Below, piece after piece: positions 14,261 to 22,472 of a DNA stretch of 32,987 nucleotides. The DNA lies in the NCBI GenBank assembly GCA_038255685.1, contig JBBSLC010000011.1, forward strand, positions 1 to 32,987. Reading direction: 5' to 3'. The position numbers were made by a program, and so were the translations under genes. How positions within the stretch are numbered: the first letter of the stretch is position 1; the number at the start of each line of letters is the position of its first letter. The stretch is from CADCSY01 sp038255685 (GTDB taxonomy: Bacteria; Actinomycetota; Acidimicrobiia; Acidimicrobiales; CADCSY01). The notes under the pieces were generated by a model, which worked only from the letters and a program-made list of their open reading frames with translations, made no database searches and was not told the DNA's origin.

Positions 14261-14300
14261 GCGACCTCTTCCACCTCCACCCCCGAGAAAGGAGCTCCCC

Positions 14301-14666
14301 ATGGCAAGGGTGAAGCGCGCCGTCCACGGCAAGAAGCACCGCAAGGCAATCCTCGAGCAGGCACAGGGCTACTACGGCAACAAGAGCCGCTCGTACAAGG
14401 CCGCCAACGAGCAGGTCATGCACTCGCTCAACTACGCGTACCGGGACCGCCGGGCACGCAAGGGCGACTTCCGCAAGCTCTGGATCCAGCGGATCAACGC
14501 AGCGGCCCGCCAGGAGGGCATGAGCTACAGCCGGTTCATCAACGGGCTGCACAACGCTGGGGTCGAGGTCGACCGAAAGGTGCTCGCCGACCTCGCTGTC
14601 ACCGACCCCGCCGCGTTCGCCGCACTGGTGAAGGTCGCCGGGGCCTCGACCGCCCGGGCCTCCTAG
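14301..14666 (+). CDS. rplT: 50S ribosomal protein L20
   Basis: 121 residues. It is an rRNA-binding early assembly protein of the 50S subunit. MARVKRAVHGKKHRKAILEQ and the long basic helix containing YYGNKSRSYKAANEQV and YRDRRARKGDFRKLWIQRIN are family signatures. The start ATG 14301 has SD GAAAGGAG 7 nt upstream (14286-14293), one of the best ribosome-binding sites in the window. In other bacteria L20 (or L35/L20 with a leader) controls this operon; the infC leader here could be a target, but that is untested. Confidence 0.98.
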   Translation: MARVKRAVHGKKHRKAILEQAQGYYGNKSRSYKAANEQVMHSLNYAYRDRRARKGDFRKLWIQRINAAARQEGMSYSRFINGLHNAGVEVDRKVLADLAVTDPAAFAALVKVAGASTARAS

Positions 14667-14673
14667 CGATCTG

Positions 14674-15483
14674 GTGGCCGGGACGGGCGCGCTCGGCGCC
14701 CGCCACCAGCGCGTCGAGCGCCTGCGACGGCTCGTCCGGCGCAGCAGCGTCCGTGCTTCGGAGCGGGCCTTCGTCCTCGAGGGGGCGAAGCTCCTCTCCG
14801 AAGCGATCGACGCCGGCATCACGCTCGAGGCCGTCTACGTCGACCACGGCGCGACCGGCCTCGGCGAGCTGCTCGAGCGCGCCCTCGCGGCGGGCGGGCG
14901 TGTCCACGCCCTGCAGCCCGGCGTCCTCGAGCGAGTGGCGGGGACCGTCACCCCGCAGCCGGTGATCGCCGTCGCACCGTGGCTCGACGTCTCCCTCGAT
15001 GACGTGATCGGAGCCGATCTCGTCGTGGTGTGCGTCGACGTCCGCGACCCCGGCAACGCCGGCACGGTGCTGCGCTCGGCGGAGGCAGCGGGCGCAGGCG
15101 CGGTCGTGTTCTGCGATGGATCGGTCGACGTCTTCAACCCGAAGACGGTCCGGGCATCGGCTGGGTCGCTGTTCCACGTGCCGGTCGTGGCATCGGGACC
15201 GCCCGACGAGGTGCTCGACCGGCTCGGGACGGCGGGCTTCCGTCGACTCGGCACGGTGGCGCGCGGTGGCACCGCCTACGACCAGGCGGACCTGTCGGGA
15301 CGCATCGCCGTCGTGCTCGGCAACGAGGCGCACGGCTTGCCCGAGCTCCTCGCCGACCGCCTCGATGCCGGCCTGACCATCCCCATGGCGGGGCGGTCGG
15401 AGTCGCTCAACGTCGGCATGGCGGCAGCCATCGTGTGCTTCGAGGCGCTCCGCCAGCGGCGTGCGACCGGGGTCGCGTCATGA
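14674..15483 (+). CDS. TrmH/SpoU-family rRNA 2'-O-methyltransferase
   Basis: 269 residues. The N-terminal substrate-binding domain (about 1-100, with FVLEGAKLLSEAIDAGI) is followed by the knotted SPOUT catalytic domain. Motif 1 is DVRDPGNAGTVLRSAEAAGA, motif 2 is VVLGNEAHGLP, and motif 3 is IPMAGRSESLNVGMAAAI, including the catalytic Arg and SLNV loop. It probably methylates a ribose in 23S rRNA, as for RlmB/TsnR-type enzymes; the position is not predictable. It starts at GTG 14674, 7 bp after the rplT stop, and overlaps the kinase gene by 4 bp (ATGA). Placement between rplT and pheS is common for this family. Confidence 0.93.
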   Translation: MAGTGALGARHQRVERLRRLVRRSSVRASERAFVLEGAKLLSEAIDAGITLEAVYVDHGATGLGELLERALAAGGRVHALQPGVLERVAGTVTPQPVIAVAPWLDVSLDDVIGADLVVVCVDVRDPGNAGTVLRSAEAAGAGAVVFCDGSVDVFNPKTVRASAGSLFHVPVVASGPPDEVLDRLGTAGFRRLGTVARGGTAYDQADLSGRIAVVLGNEAHGLPELLADRLDAGLTIPMAGRSESLNVGMAAAIVCFEALRQRRATGVAS

Positions 15484-16547
15484 ACCTCAGGATCGACGAG
15501 CTGCCCTCGGCGACCCTCGTGGTCGACGCAGACAGGGTCGTGCGCGCTGCCAACGAGCTGGCCGGCGCCCTGTTGCGATGCCCGGCGCCAGCGCTCGTCG
15601 GTCGGTCCCTGACCGAGCTGATCGCGCCGAGCGCCGTCGGCATCGAGCTCCCGTCGTGGGCTGACCGGTGGCACGCCTCGACGGTGCTGCGCTCGGTGGT
15701 CCGCCTGCCCGAGCACGATGTCACCCTGCACGACGCCGACGGGGGCATCGTGCGCTGCCGGGCAGCCGGGCGCTACCGGCGCGACCTCGACGGCACGCTC
15801 ACCGGCGCCGTGATCTCCCTGCGCCCGGTCGAGCCGAGGGGGGGCACGGAGCTGTCGGCGATCGAGGTCGTCTCCACTGTCAGCCACGAGCTGCGCTCAC
15901 CCTTGACCTCGGTCAAGGGCTACACGTCGCTGCTCTTGAACCGCTGGGACCGGATCCCCGACGACCAGAAGCGCGAGATGCTGGTCCAGGTCCACCACGA
16001 CGCTGACCGTGTCACCCGCCTCGTCACCGAGCTGCTCGACATCTCCCGTCTCGAGACGGGGCGGCTCCACCTCCGGCGCCAGCTCGTCGACCTGTCCGAC
16101 GTGGCGACGCGCGTCGTCGCCAAGGTCGGCCTGGAGTACGAAGCCCTCGGTTGCTCGATCGACATCGGCGTCGACGTGCCGCGGGTCTACGCCGACCCCG
16201 ACAAGGTCGAGCAGGTCCTGACCAACCTCGTCGAGAACGCAGCGAAGTACGCAGCCCCGACCGGTCTCGTCATCACCGGGTCGCTCGAGGGGGGCGTCGT
16301 GGCCATCGCCGTGCAGGATCGAGGCGAGGGCATCCCTCCTTCGGATCTCCCCCGGGTGTTCACCAAGTTCTTCCGGCGTGACCTGGGCAAGCCGACGGGC
16401 ACCGGACTCGGCCTCTGGATAAGTCGGGGCCTCGTCGAGGCCCACGGTGGGAGGCTCACTGCCACGAGCACCATGGGCCAGGGCAGCACCTTCCGCTTCA
16501 CCCTCCCGACCGACGCGTTCGACAAGCTGCTGGAGCACCACCCGTGA
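15480..16547 (+). CDS. Cytoplasmic PAS-domain sensor histidine kinase
   Basis: 355 residues with no membrane span or signal peptide. The N-terminal PAS-like domain (about 5-115) begins LPSATLVVDADRVVRAANEL. The HisKA domain has STVSHELRSPLTSVKGY with the phosphoacceptor His136. The ATPase domain has N box TNLVENAAKYA, G1 box DRGEGIPPSDL, F box FTKFFRRD and G2 box GTGLGLWISRGL. All motifs needed for activity are present. No response regulator is adjacent, so it is an orphan here. Its gene overlaps the rRNA methylase (ATGA) and pheS (GTGA), so it is translated with a translation-machinery operon. The signal is unknown; a soluble kinase in this place could sense a cytoplasmic ligand or redox state (inference). 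Confidence 0.93.
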   Translation: MNLRIDELPSATLVVDADRVVRAANELAGALLRCPAPALVGRSLTELIAPSAVGIELPSWADRWHASTVLRSVVRLPEHDVTLHDADGGIVRCRAAGRYRRDLDGTLTGAVISLRPVEPRGGTELSAIEVVSTVSHELRSPLTSVKGYTSLLLNRWDRIPDDQKREMLVQVHHDADRVTRLVTELLDISRLETGRLHLRRQLVDLSDVATRVVAKVGLEYEALGCSIDIGVDVPRVYADPDKVEQVLTNLVENAAKYAAPTGLVITGSLEGGVVAIAVQDRGEGIPPSDLPRVFTKFFRRDLGKPTGTGLGLWISRGLVEAHGGRLTATSTMGQGSTFRFTLPTDAFDKLLEHHP

Positions 16548-17575
16548 TCGACGACATCCCCGCCCTCCTCGACGACGCCCGACGCCGGATCGAGGCGGCG
16601 GCAGACCTCGAGGAGCTCCGCTCCGTCGGAGCCGACGTGGTCGGCAAGCGCTCGGCGCTGTCATCGGCGAAGGCCGGGCTCGGCAGCCTCGATCCTGATG
16701 CCCGACGCGAGGCCGGGCGGGCGCTGAACGAGGTGCGCCAGGCGATCGAGGGGGCGATCGGGGAGCGCCAGGCCGCTCTCGAGGCTGCGGCTCGAGCGAC
16801 CCGGCTCGAGGCGGAGCGGCTCGACCTCACCGAGGTCGTGGCGACCCGTCGGCGCGGCCACCTCCACCTCGTCACCCAGGCCCGCGACCGCCTGGAGGAC
16901 GTGTTCATCGGCATGGGCTTCACCGTCGCCGACGGTCCCGAGGCGGAGACCGACTGGTACAACTTCGGTGCGCTCAACTTCCCGCCGGGACACCCGGCCC
17001 GCAACATGTACGACACGCTCTACCTCGAGGTCGGCGAGCCGGAGACCGTCGTGCTGCGCACGCACACCTCACCGACGCAGATCCGGGTGATGGAGGCGGG
17101 CGAGCCGCCGATCTACTCGGTCATGCCCGGTCGCTGCTACCGCCAGGACACCGCAGACGCGAGCCACCTGCCGAACTTCCACCAGATCGAAGGTCTCGTC
17201 GTCGATCGCGGCATCACCTTCGGCGACCTCGCCGGCACGCTCGACTCGTTCACCAGCGCCTACTTCGGGCCGGGGATCACCACGAGGCTGCGCCCGTCGT
17301 ACTTCCCCTTCACCGAGCCCTCCGCCGAGTTCGACATCACGTGCGTGTTCTGTGGGGGAGACGGCTGCCGCTCGTGCGGCCGCACCGGCTGGCTGGAGCT
17401 CGGCGGCTGCGGCATGGTGCACCCGAACGTGTTCGCATCCGTGGGCTACGACCCGGAGGTGTGGTCGGGCTTCGCCTTCGGCTTCGGGATCGACCGCATG
17501 ACCGCCCAGCGCTCCGGCATCGCCGACCTGCGCGACCTCGTGACCAACGACATCCGCTTCCTGGAGCAGTTCTGA
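16544..17575 (+). CDS. pheS: Phenylalanine-tRNA ligase alpha subunit
   Basis: 343 residues, forming the alpha2beta2 PheRS with PheT. The N-terminal coiled coil (about 1-90) binds tRNA. The class II core includes GFTVADGPEAETDWYNFGAL, LRTHTSPTQIR (motif 2 region), PGRCYRQDTADASH, FHQIEGLVVD and motif 3 GFAFGFGIDRM. A four-cysteine cluster, Cys267, Cys270, Cys275 and Cys278 (CVFCGGDGCRSC), precedes GCGMVHPNV. This zinc-knuckle-like insert occurs in many but not all bacterial PheS proteins. The start GTG 16544 overlaps the kinase stop by 4 bp; the pheT ATG overlaps its stop by one base. Confidence 0.97.
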   Translation: MIDDIPALLDDARRRIEAAADLEELRSVGADVVGKRSALSSAKAGLGSLDPDARREAGRALNEVRQAIEGAIGERQAALEAAARATRLEAERLDLTEVVATRRRGHLHLVTQARDRLEDVFIGMGFTVADGPEAETDWYNFGALNFPPGHPARNMYDTLYLEVGEPETVVLRTHTSPTQIRVMEAGEPPIYSVMPGRCYRQDTADASHLPNFHQIEGLVVDRGITFGDLAGTLDSFTSAYFGPGITTRLRPSYFPFTEPSAEFDITCVFCGGDGCRSCGRTGWLELGGCGMVHPNVFASVGYDPEVWSGFAFGFGIDRMTAQRSGIADLRDLVTNDIRFLEQF

Positions 17576-19920
17576 TGCGCGTCCCGCTGTCCTGGCTCTG
17601 CGACTTCGCGCCGCTCGACCTCCCCGTGGACGAGCTCGTCGCGACCCTGAACGACCTCGGCCTCGCCGTCGAGTCCGTCGACCGGGTGGGCGAGGGCCTC
17701 GACGGCGTCGTCGTCGCCCAGGTGCTCGAGATCGACGCCATCCCCGGAGCAGACAAGATCCGGCGGGTGATGGTCGACGCAGGTGGCGACGAGGCGGTCC
17801 AGGTCGTGTGCGGCGCGTGGAACTTCGCCGTGGGCGACCTCGTCCCCCTCGCCACCGTGGGTTCCGTCTTGCCCGGCGACTTCGCCATCGGCGCCCGCAA
17901 GATGAAGGGCGTCGCCTCCCACGGGATGCTCTGCGCGCCCGACGAGCTCGGCCTGCCGGGTGCCCACGACGGCATCCTCGTCCTACCCGAGGGCCTCGCG
18001 CCGGGGACCCCGTTCGCCACGGCGATGGGCATCACCGCAGACGTCGTCGTCGAGCTCGAGATCAACCCGAACCGCCCGGACGCCATGTCGGTCGTCGGCA
18101 TCGCACGCGACCTCGCAGCTCGCCTCGGCCTCGACTTCGCCATCCCAGAGCCCGCAGTCGGCGACGGGGGCGGCGGCGCATCGTCGGCCGCCGTCACCAT
18201 CGAGGCGCCCGAGCGCTGCGGCCGGTTCATCGGCGCCACCATCGGCGGGATCTCGGTCGGTCCTTCGCCGGCATGGATCGCCAACCGGTTGACGCTCGCC
18301 GGGATGAGGCCGATCAACAACGTCGTCGACGCATCGAACTACGTGATGCTGGAGCTGGGCACCCCCAACCACGCCTACGACCTCGCCCAGCTGCCGGGTC
18401 GGGGACTCGTGGTGCGTCGAGCGGAGGATGGTGAGGCGATCGTCACCCTCGACGACGTCGAGCGCACGCTCACGTCGGAGGACCTGCTCATCTGCGATGC
18501 CGAGCGCCAGCCTGTCGGCATCGCCGGCATCATGGGCGGCGCGAGCTCGGAGATCAGCGACGCGACGACGGAGGTGCTCCTCGAGGCGGCGTGGTTCCTC
18601 CCGATCGCCATCTCCCGGTCCTCCCGACGGCTCAAGCTGCGCACCGAGGCGTCGGCGCGCTTCGAGAAGGGCGTCGATCCCGCCATCCTCGATGTGGCGG
18701 TGCGCCGCTTCTGCGAGCTCCTCGGGGTCGAGCCCGCCGCACCGATCACCGACGAGCGGGGTGAGCTGCCCATCGCACCCACGGTGCGCGTCCGGCGAGC
18801 GCGCGTCAACGACGTGCTCGGCACCGAGCTCGCCGACGACGACATCGTCGGGCTCCTCGACCCGATCGGGTTCACGACCGCGGTGGTCGCCCCGGGCCAG
18901 CTCGACGTGGGCATCCCCTCGTGGCGGCCTGACAGCGAGATCGAGATCGACGTCATCGAAGAGGTCGCACGCCTCTACGGCTACAGCGCCATCCCGCGCA
19001 CCATCCCCACCTCGTCGCTGACCGGGGGGCTCACGCCGTACCAGCGCGATCGGCGCCTCGTCCGCCAGCTGCTCGCCGGGCTCGGATCCTCTGAGGCGTG
19101 GAGCACCACGTTCCTCTCGTCGGAATCGATCGCGCGGTGTGGTCTCGAACCGTCCTCGGCGGTGGTGGTCACGAACCCGCTGGTCGCCGACGAGTCGCTC
19201 CTCCGGCCCTCGCTCCTGCCCGGCCTCGTTGCTGCGCTGGCCTACAACGGTGCGCGCCGCCAGCCTGGCGTGCACCTCTTCGAGATCGGCAAGGTGTTCC
19301 GGGCTCCAGCACCTGGCGCCCCCCTGCCCGTCGAGTGGGAGGCGGTCGCCGTCGCCATGGCGGGCTGCGACGCCACCGAGGCTCGCTCGGCATGGGAGGT
19401 GCTCGCAGAGGGCCTGCTCCTGGACGACGTGCACCTCGAAGCGGGAGAAGCGCCTGGTTTGCATCCGACCCGTACGGCGCGGATCCTCGTCGGCGGCGTG
19501 CTCATGGGCCACCTCGGCGAGGTCGACCCCGACGTGCTCCGCCTCCACGGGATCGAGGAGCGGGTGGCGTGGCTCGAGCTGGATCTCGAGGCGCTGCTCG
19601 GCGCGCCGCACGGCGCGGGGCTCTACCGTCCGATCTCGAAGTTCCCGTCGAGCGACATCGACCTCGCGTTCGAGGTGGACGATGCCGTCCCCGCCGGGAC
19701 GGTGGCGTCGACGCTCCGACAGGGTGACGACCTCGTGGTCGACGTCGTGCTCTTCGACGTCTACCGAGGCGAGCAGGTCAGGTCCGGTCGGCGGAGCATT
19801 GCGTTCACCGTCCGCCTGCAGGCAGCCGACCGCACGCTGACCGATGACGACGTGGCTGCCGTGCGCAGGCGCCTCATCGATGGGGTCGAGTCGGCGCACG
19901 GGGCTGCCCTCAGAGGGTGA
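17575..19920 (+). CDS. pheT: Phenylalanine-tRNA ligase beta subunit
   Basis: 781 residues, full length. Domains in order: an N-terminal segment MRVPLSWLCDFAPLDLP, a tRNA-binding OB domain (about 40-150, with LEIDAIPGADKIRRVMVDAG), the B3/B4 editing region (about 205-370, LELGTPNHAYDLAQL and GIMGG), a B5 domain, the inactive class II core (LLRPSLLPGLVAALAYN, FEIGKVF), and the C-terminal ferredoxin-fold anticodon-binding domain (YRPISKFPSSDIDLAF). PheT edits misacylated Tyr-tRNA(Phe) and holds the tRNA. The start ATG 17575 overlaps the pheS stop (TGATG). It is the last gene of the infC operon and converges with a small membrane protein gene. Confidence 0.97.
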   Translation: MRVPLSWLCDFAPLDLPVDELVATLNDLGLAVESVDRVGEGLDGVVVAQVLEIDAIPGADKIRRVMVDAGGDEAVQVVCGAWNFAVGDLVPLATVGSVLPGDFAIGARKMKGVASHGMLCAPDELGLPGAHDGILVLPEGLAPGTPFATAMGITADVVVELEINPNRPDAMSVVGIARDLAARLGLDFAIPEPAVGDGGGGASSAAVTIEAPERCGRFIGATIGGISVGPSPAWIANRLTLAGMRPINNVVDASNYVMLELGTPNHAYDLAQLPGRGLVVRRAEDGEAIVTLDDVERTLTSEDLLICDAERQPVGIAGIMGGASSEISDATTEVLLEAAWFLPIAISRSSRRLKLRTEASARFEKGVDPAILDVAVRRFCELLGVEPAAPITDERGELPIAPTVRVRRARVNDVLGTELADDDIVGLLDPIGFTTAVVAPGQLDVGIPSWRPDSEIEIDVIEEVARLYGYSAIPRTIPTSSLTGGLTPYQRDRRLVRQLLAGLGSSEAWSTTFLSSESIARCGLEPSSAVVVTNPLVADESLLRPSLLPGLVAALAYNGARRQPGVHLFEIGKVFRAPAPGAPLPVEWEAVAVAMAGCDATEARSAWEVLAEGLLLDDVHLEAGEAPGLHPTRTARILVGGVLMGHLGEVDPDVLRLHGIEERVAWLELDLEALLGAPHGAGLYRPISKFPSSDIDLAFEVDDAVPAGTVASTLRQGDDLVVDVVLFDVYRGEQVRSGRRSIAFTVRLQAADRTLTDDDVAAVRRRLIDGVESAHGAALRG

Positions 19921-19952
19921 CCCCGTGCGCCTCGGCGCCGCTCAGCCCTCTG
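19911..19952. terminator. Inverted repeat at the pheT / membrane-protein convergent junction
   Basis: CAGAGGG (19911-19917) and CCCTCTG (19946-19952) form a 7-bp stem around a 28-nt loop, which holds a smaller GCGC-CTCG-GCGC hairpin. It spans both stop codons. There is no T-run. A bidirectional terminator role is only a suggestion. Confidence 0.3.
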
Positions 19953-20181
19953 CGTCCGCCTCGGCCTCGGGTGCCTCCTCGGTGTCGACGTCCACGTCGG
20001 GGGCGTTCACGTCGACGTCGACCTCCGGGATCTGCAGGTCCCCGTCGCTGTCGACATCAGCGCTCCCGCCGAGGGCGAAGAAGGCGATGACCGCCAAGGC
20101 GACGAGGACGAGCACGACGAGCAGCCACTTCGCACCGCCGCCCCTGCGCTCCACCTCGACCACTCGTTCCCGCTCTGCCAT
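19942..20181 (-). CDS. Small single-pass membrane protein with acidic Val/Asp tail
   Basis: 79 residues, not recognised as a named family. Layout: a charged N-terminus (MAERERVVEVERRGGGAK), one membrane span (WLLVVLVLVALAVIAFFAL, about 19-37), and an acidic exterior or interior tail with alternating residues (PEVDVDVNAPDVDVDTEE). With a basic N-terminal flank the tail is expected outside the cell (positive-inside rule). The start ATG 20181 has SD GGGAGG 5 nt upstream. The frame is also open upstream to 20298 but without such a site. It is divergent from argC, 97 bp between starts, and convergent with pheT. Coding is supported by the clean SD and the membrane span. Confidence 0.65.
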   Translation of the reverse strand: MAERERVVEVERRGGGAKWLLVVLVLVALAVIAFFALGGSADVDSDGDLQIPEVDVDVNAPDVDVDTEEAPEAEADAEG

Positions 20182-20243
20182 CGTGACCTCCCAGTCGACA
20201 TCGAGCTCCGCCCCTAGCCAGCGGGAGCGTCGACGAAACCGGT

Positions 20244-20278
20244 TTGCATGGTCATGCAACACTGCGTATGATGACGCG
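20244..20278 (+). promoter_or_regulatory. argC promoter overlapped by two candidate ARG boxes (ArgR operator)
   Basis: TTGCAT (-35, 20244-20249), 17 bp, TATGAT (-10, 20267-20272), 6 nt, then GTG: a good promoter on a leaderless start. TTGCATG-GT-CATGCAA (20244-20259) is a near-perfect palindrome of ARG-box type and covers the -35. TGCGTATGATGACGCG (20263-20278), with arms GCGT/ACGC, is a weaker second box covering the -10; box centres are 19 bp apart. ArgR is encoded in the same operon. Confidence 0.7.
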
Positions 20279-21295
20279 GTGGCCAAGGTCGGGATCATCG
20301 GGGCGTCCGGGTACGCAGGCGCGGAGCTGCTCCGGCTCTGTGCGGCGCACCCCGAGCTCGAGGTGGCCTGGGCGACGGGTGACAGCCAAGCCGGCCGACC
20401 TGTCGCCTCGCTCTACCCCAACCTCGCCGGCGCCGTGGCCGACATGCACTTCGAGCACTTCGAGCCGGGGCTGGCGGACGGCCTCGACCTGGTCTTCCTC
20501 GCCCTGCCGCACGGTGCGAGCCAGGCGCTCGTCCCGGACCTCGTGGCTCGTGCGGGCGCCGTGGTCGACCTCGCCGCCGACTTCCGCCTGCACGATCCGG
20601 CGCTCTACCCGCAGTGGTACGGCGAGGAGCACACGGCGCCCGAGCTGCTCGGTTCCTTTGCCTACGGCTTGCCCGAGCTGTTCCGCGAGAGCCTCGTCGG
20701 CGCGACCGCCGTGGCGGTGCCAGGGTGCTACCCGACCGCCGCCGCCCTCGCCCTCGCACCCTTCGTCCGCAACAGGCTCGTCCACCCCTTCGGGATCATC
20801 GTCGATGCTGCAAGTGGGGTCTCGGGAGCGGGTCGGCCGCCGAAGGACACGACCACCTTCGGGGCCGTGGACGGCAGCTTCTCGGCCTACGGGCTGCTCG
20901 ACCACCGGCACACTCCGGAGATCGAGCAGGCGATCGGTGCTTCGGTGCTGTTCACCCCCCACCTCGCCCCGATGAGCCGCGGCATCCTCGCCACCTGCTA
21001 CGCGCGACCGACCGGTGACCTCGACACCGCCACCGCCCTCGAGGTCCTGCGGGACGCCTACGCAGGTGAGCGCTTCGTGATCGTGATCGACGGCTCACCC
21101 GCGACCAAGGCGACCACCGGCTCGAACTGTGCCCAGCTGACCGTGCGGGTCGACCCGCGGACCGGGTGGCTCGTGGCGATCGCCGCCATCGACAACCTGG
21201 TCAAGGGTGCCGCCGGCCAGGCCGTGCAGTGCGCCAACCTCGCCCTCGGCCTCGACGAGGGCATGGGCCTACCCCTGGCCGGCCTGCTGCCATGA
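20279..21295 (+). CDS. argC: N-acetyl-gamma-glutamyl-phosphate reductase
   Basis: 338 residues. It is the third step of arginine synthesis: NADPH-dependent reduction of N-acetylglutamyl phosphate to the semialdehyde. The Rossmann start is VGIIGASGYAGAELLRL; the catalytic cysteine is Cys150 in VPGCYPTAA; VSGAGRPP and LAPMSRGILAT are further family blocks, and IDNLVKGAAGQAVQ lies near the C-terminus. Start GTG 20279 follows a promoter with only 6 nt between, so the message is probably leaderless; the open frame upstream is not used because the family N-terminus begins exactly here. It is the first gene of argCJBDFRGH. Confidence 0.97.
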   Translation: MAKVGIIGASGYAGAELLRLCAAHPELEVAWATGDSQAGRPVASLYPNLAGAVADMHFEHFEPGLADGLDLVFLALPHGASQALVPDLVARAGAVVDLAADFRLHDPALYPQWYGEEHTAPELLGSFAYGLPELFRESLVGATAVAVPGCYPTAAALALAPFVRNRLVHPFGIIVDAASGVSGAGRPPKDTTTFGAVDGSFSAYGLLDHRHTPEIEQAIGASVLFTPHLAPMSRGILATCYARPTGDLDTATALEVLRDAYAGERFVIVIDGSPATKATTGSNCAQLTVRVDPRTGWLVAIAAIDNLVKGAAGQAVQCANLALGLDEGMGLPLAGLLP

Positions 21296-21308
21296 GGGAG
21301 GACCGGCC

Positions 21309-22472
21309 GTGAGCGTGACGGCACCGCAGGGGTTCCTCGCCGCGGGCCACGCCTGTGGGATCAAGGCGTCCGGCGATCCTGACCTCGCGGTCGTCGCCAC
21401 CGCCACCGCTCGACCCGTCTCGGCTGCCGCTGTCTTCACCTCGAACAAGGCCACCGCAGCGCCGGTCGTCGTCAGCCGATCCCACCTCAGCGCGACGAGT
21501 GGCCTTGCCGCCGCTGTGGTGCTGAGCAGCGGGAACGCGAACGCTGCGACCGGTGGTGCCGGCGAAGCCGATGCCGCTCGTATGTGCGCGCTCGTCGCCT
21601 CGGGGCTCGGGTGCAGGACCGAGGACGTGCTGGTCTGCTCGACCGGGCTCATCGGGATCCCGCTCCCCATGGATCGCCTCGAGGAGGGCATCCCGGCCGC
21701 GATGCAGGTCCTCCGGGCCGATGGCGGTCCGCAGGCGGCCCAGGCGATCTTGACCACGGACACCGCTCGCAAGGAGGTCGCCATCAGGGGCGACGGCTTC
21801 GTCGTCGGTGGCATGGCCAAGGGCGCAGCGATGCTGGCGCCCAACATGGCGACGATGCTCGCCGTCCTCACGACCGACGCGGCAGCCAGCCCTCGCCAGC
21901 TGCAGGAAGCCCTGACCGACGGCGTCGCCTCATCCTTCAACGCCCTCTCCACCGACGGCTGCACCTCGACCAACGACACCGTCCTGATCCTTGCGAGCGG
22001 CGTCGCCGGCGAGGTCGATCCTGCTGAGCTGCACGCTGCGATCGCCGATGCGTGCGCCGACCTCGCCCGCCAGATGGCGGGCGATGCCGAGGGCGCGACC
22101 AAGGTCGTGACGGTGCGGGTGGTCGGCGCCACGAGCGCCGTCGAGGCCGAGCGCGGCGCCCGCAAGGTCGCCGACAGCGCCCTGTGCAAGTGCTCCTGGT
22201 ACGGCGAAGACGCCTACTGGGGCCGCATCGTGAGCGAGCTCGGCTCGTCGGGGATCGCCTTCGATCCGGCAAAGGTGGCGGTCTCCTACGGCGGCATCAC
22301 GGTGTGCCGAGACGGGGTCGCCGCCATGCACGACGTCAGTGCCCTGCAGCGGGTCATGGCTGCTCGTGAGATCACCATCGTCGCCGACCTCGGCTTGGGG
22401 TCGGGCGAGGGCGTCATCCTGACCAACGACCTCACCCACGCGTACGTCGACGAGAACATGGGCACGTCGTGA
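21309..22472 (+). CDS. argJ: Glutamate N-acetyltransferase / amino-acid acetyltransferase ArgJ
   Basis: 387 residues. It moves the acetyl group from N-acetylornithine to glutamate, and in bifunctional forms also uses acetyl-CoA to make N-acetylglutamate. The self-cleavage site is present: KGAAMLAPNMATML, with the nucleophile Thr182 becoming the N-terminus of the beta chain. GCTSTNDT and SSGNANAATGGAG are family signatures, and the C-terminus has LTNDLTHAYVDENM. No argA or argE lies in the window, consistent with a cyclic pathway. Start GTG 21309 has SD GGGAGG (21297-21302) 6 nt upstream. Confidence 0.97.
   Translation: MSVTAPQGFLAAGHACGIKASGDPDLAVVATATARPVSAAAVFTSNKATAAPVVVSRSHLSATSGLAAAVVLSSGNANAATGGAGEADAARMCALVASGLGCRTEDVLVCSTGLIGIPLPMDRLEEGIPAAMQVLRADGGPQAAQAILTTDTARKEVAIRGDGFVVGGMAKGAAMLAPNMATMLAVLTTDAAASPRQLQEALTDGVASSFNALSTDGCTSTNDTVLILASGVAGEVDPAELHAAIADACADLARQMAGDAEGATKVVTVRVVGATSAVEAERGARKVADSALCKCSWYGEDAYWGRIVSELGSSGIAFDPAKVAVSYGGITVCRDGVAAMHDVSALQRVMAAREITIVADLGLGSGEGVILTNDLTHAYVDENMGTS

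Noticed and set aside
17983..19899. A 638-codon open frame on the - strand opposite pheT
   Set aside because: It is an antisense shadow of a GC-rich gene: composition is Arg/Ala/Asp-rich, it has no recognisable motif, and the + strand encodes an intact PheT.
19911..19952. A firm terminator between pheT and the small membrane gene
   Set aside because: The 28-nt loop and lack of a T-run make it weak; kept only as a low-confidence feature.
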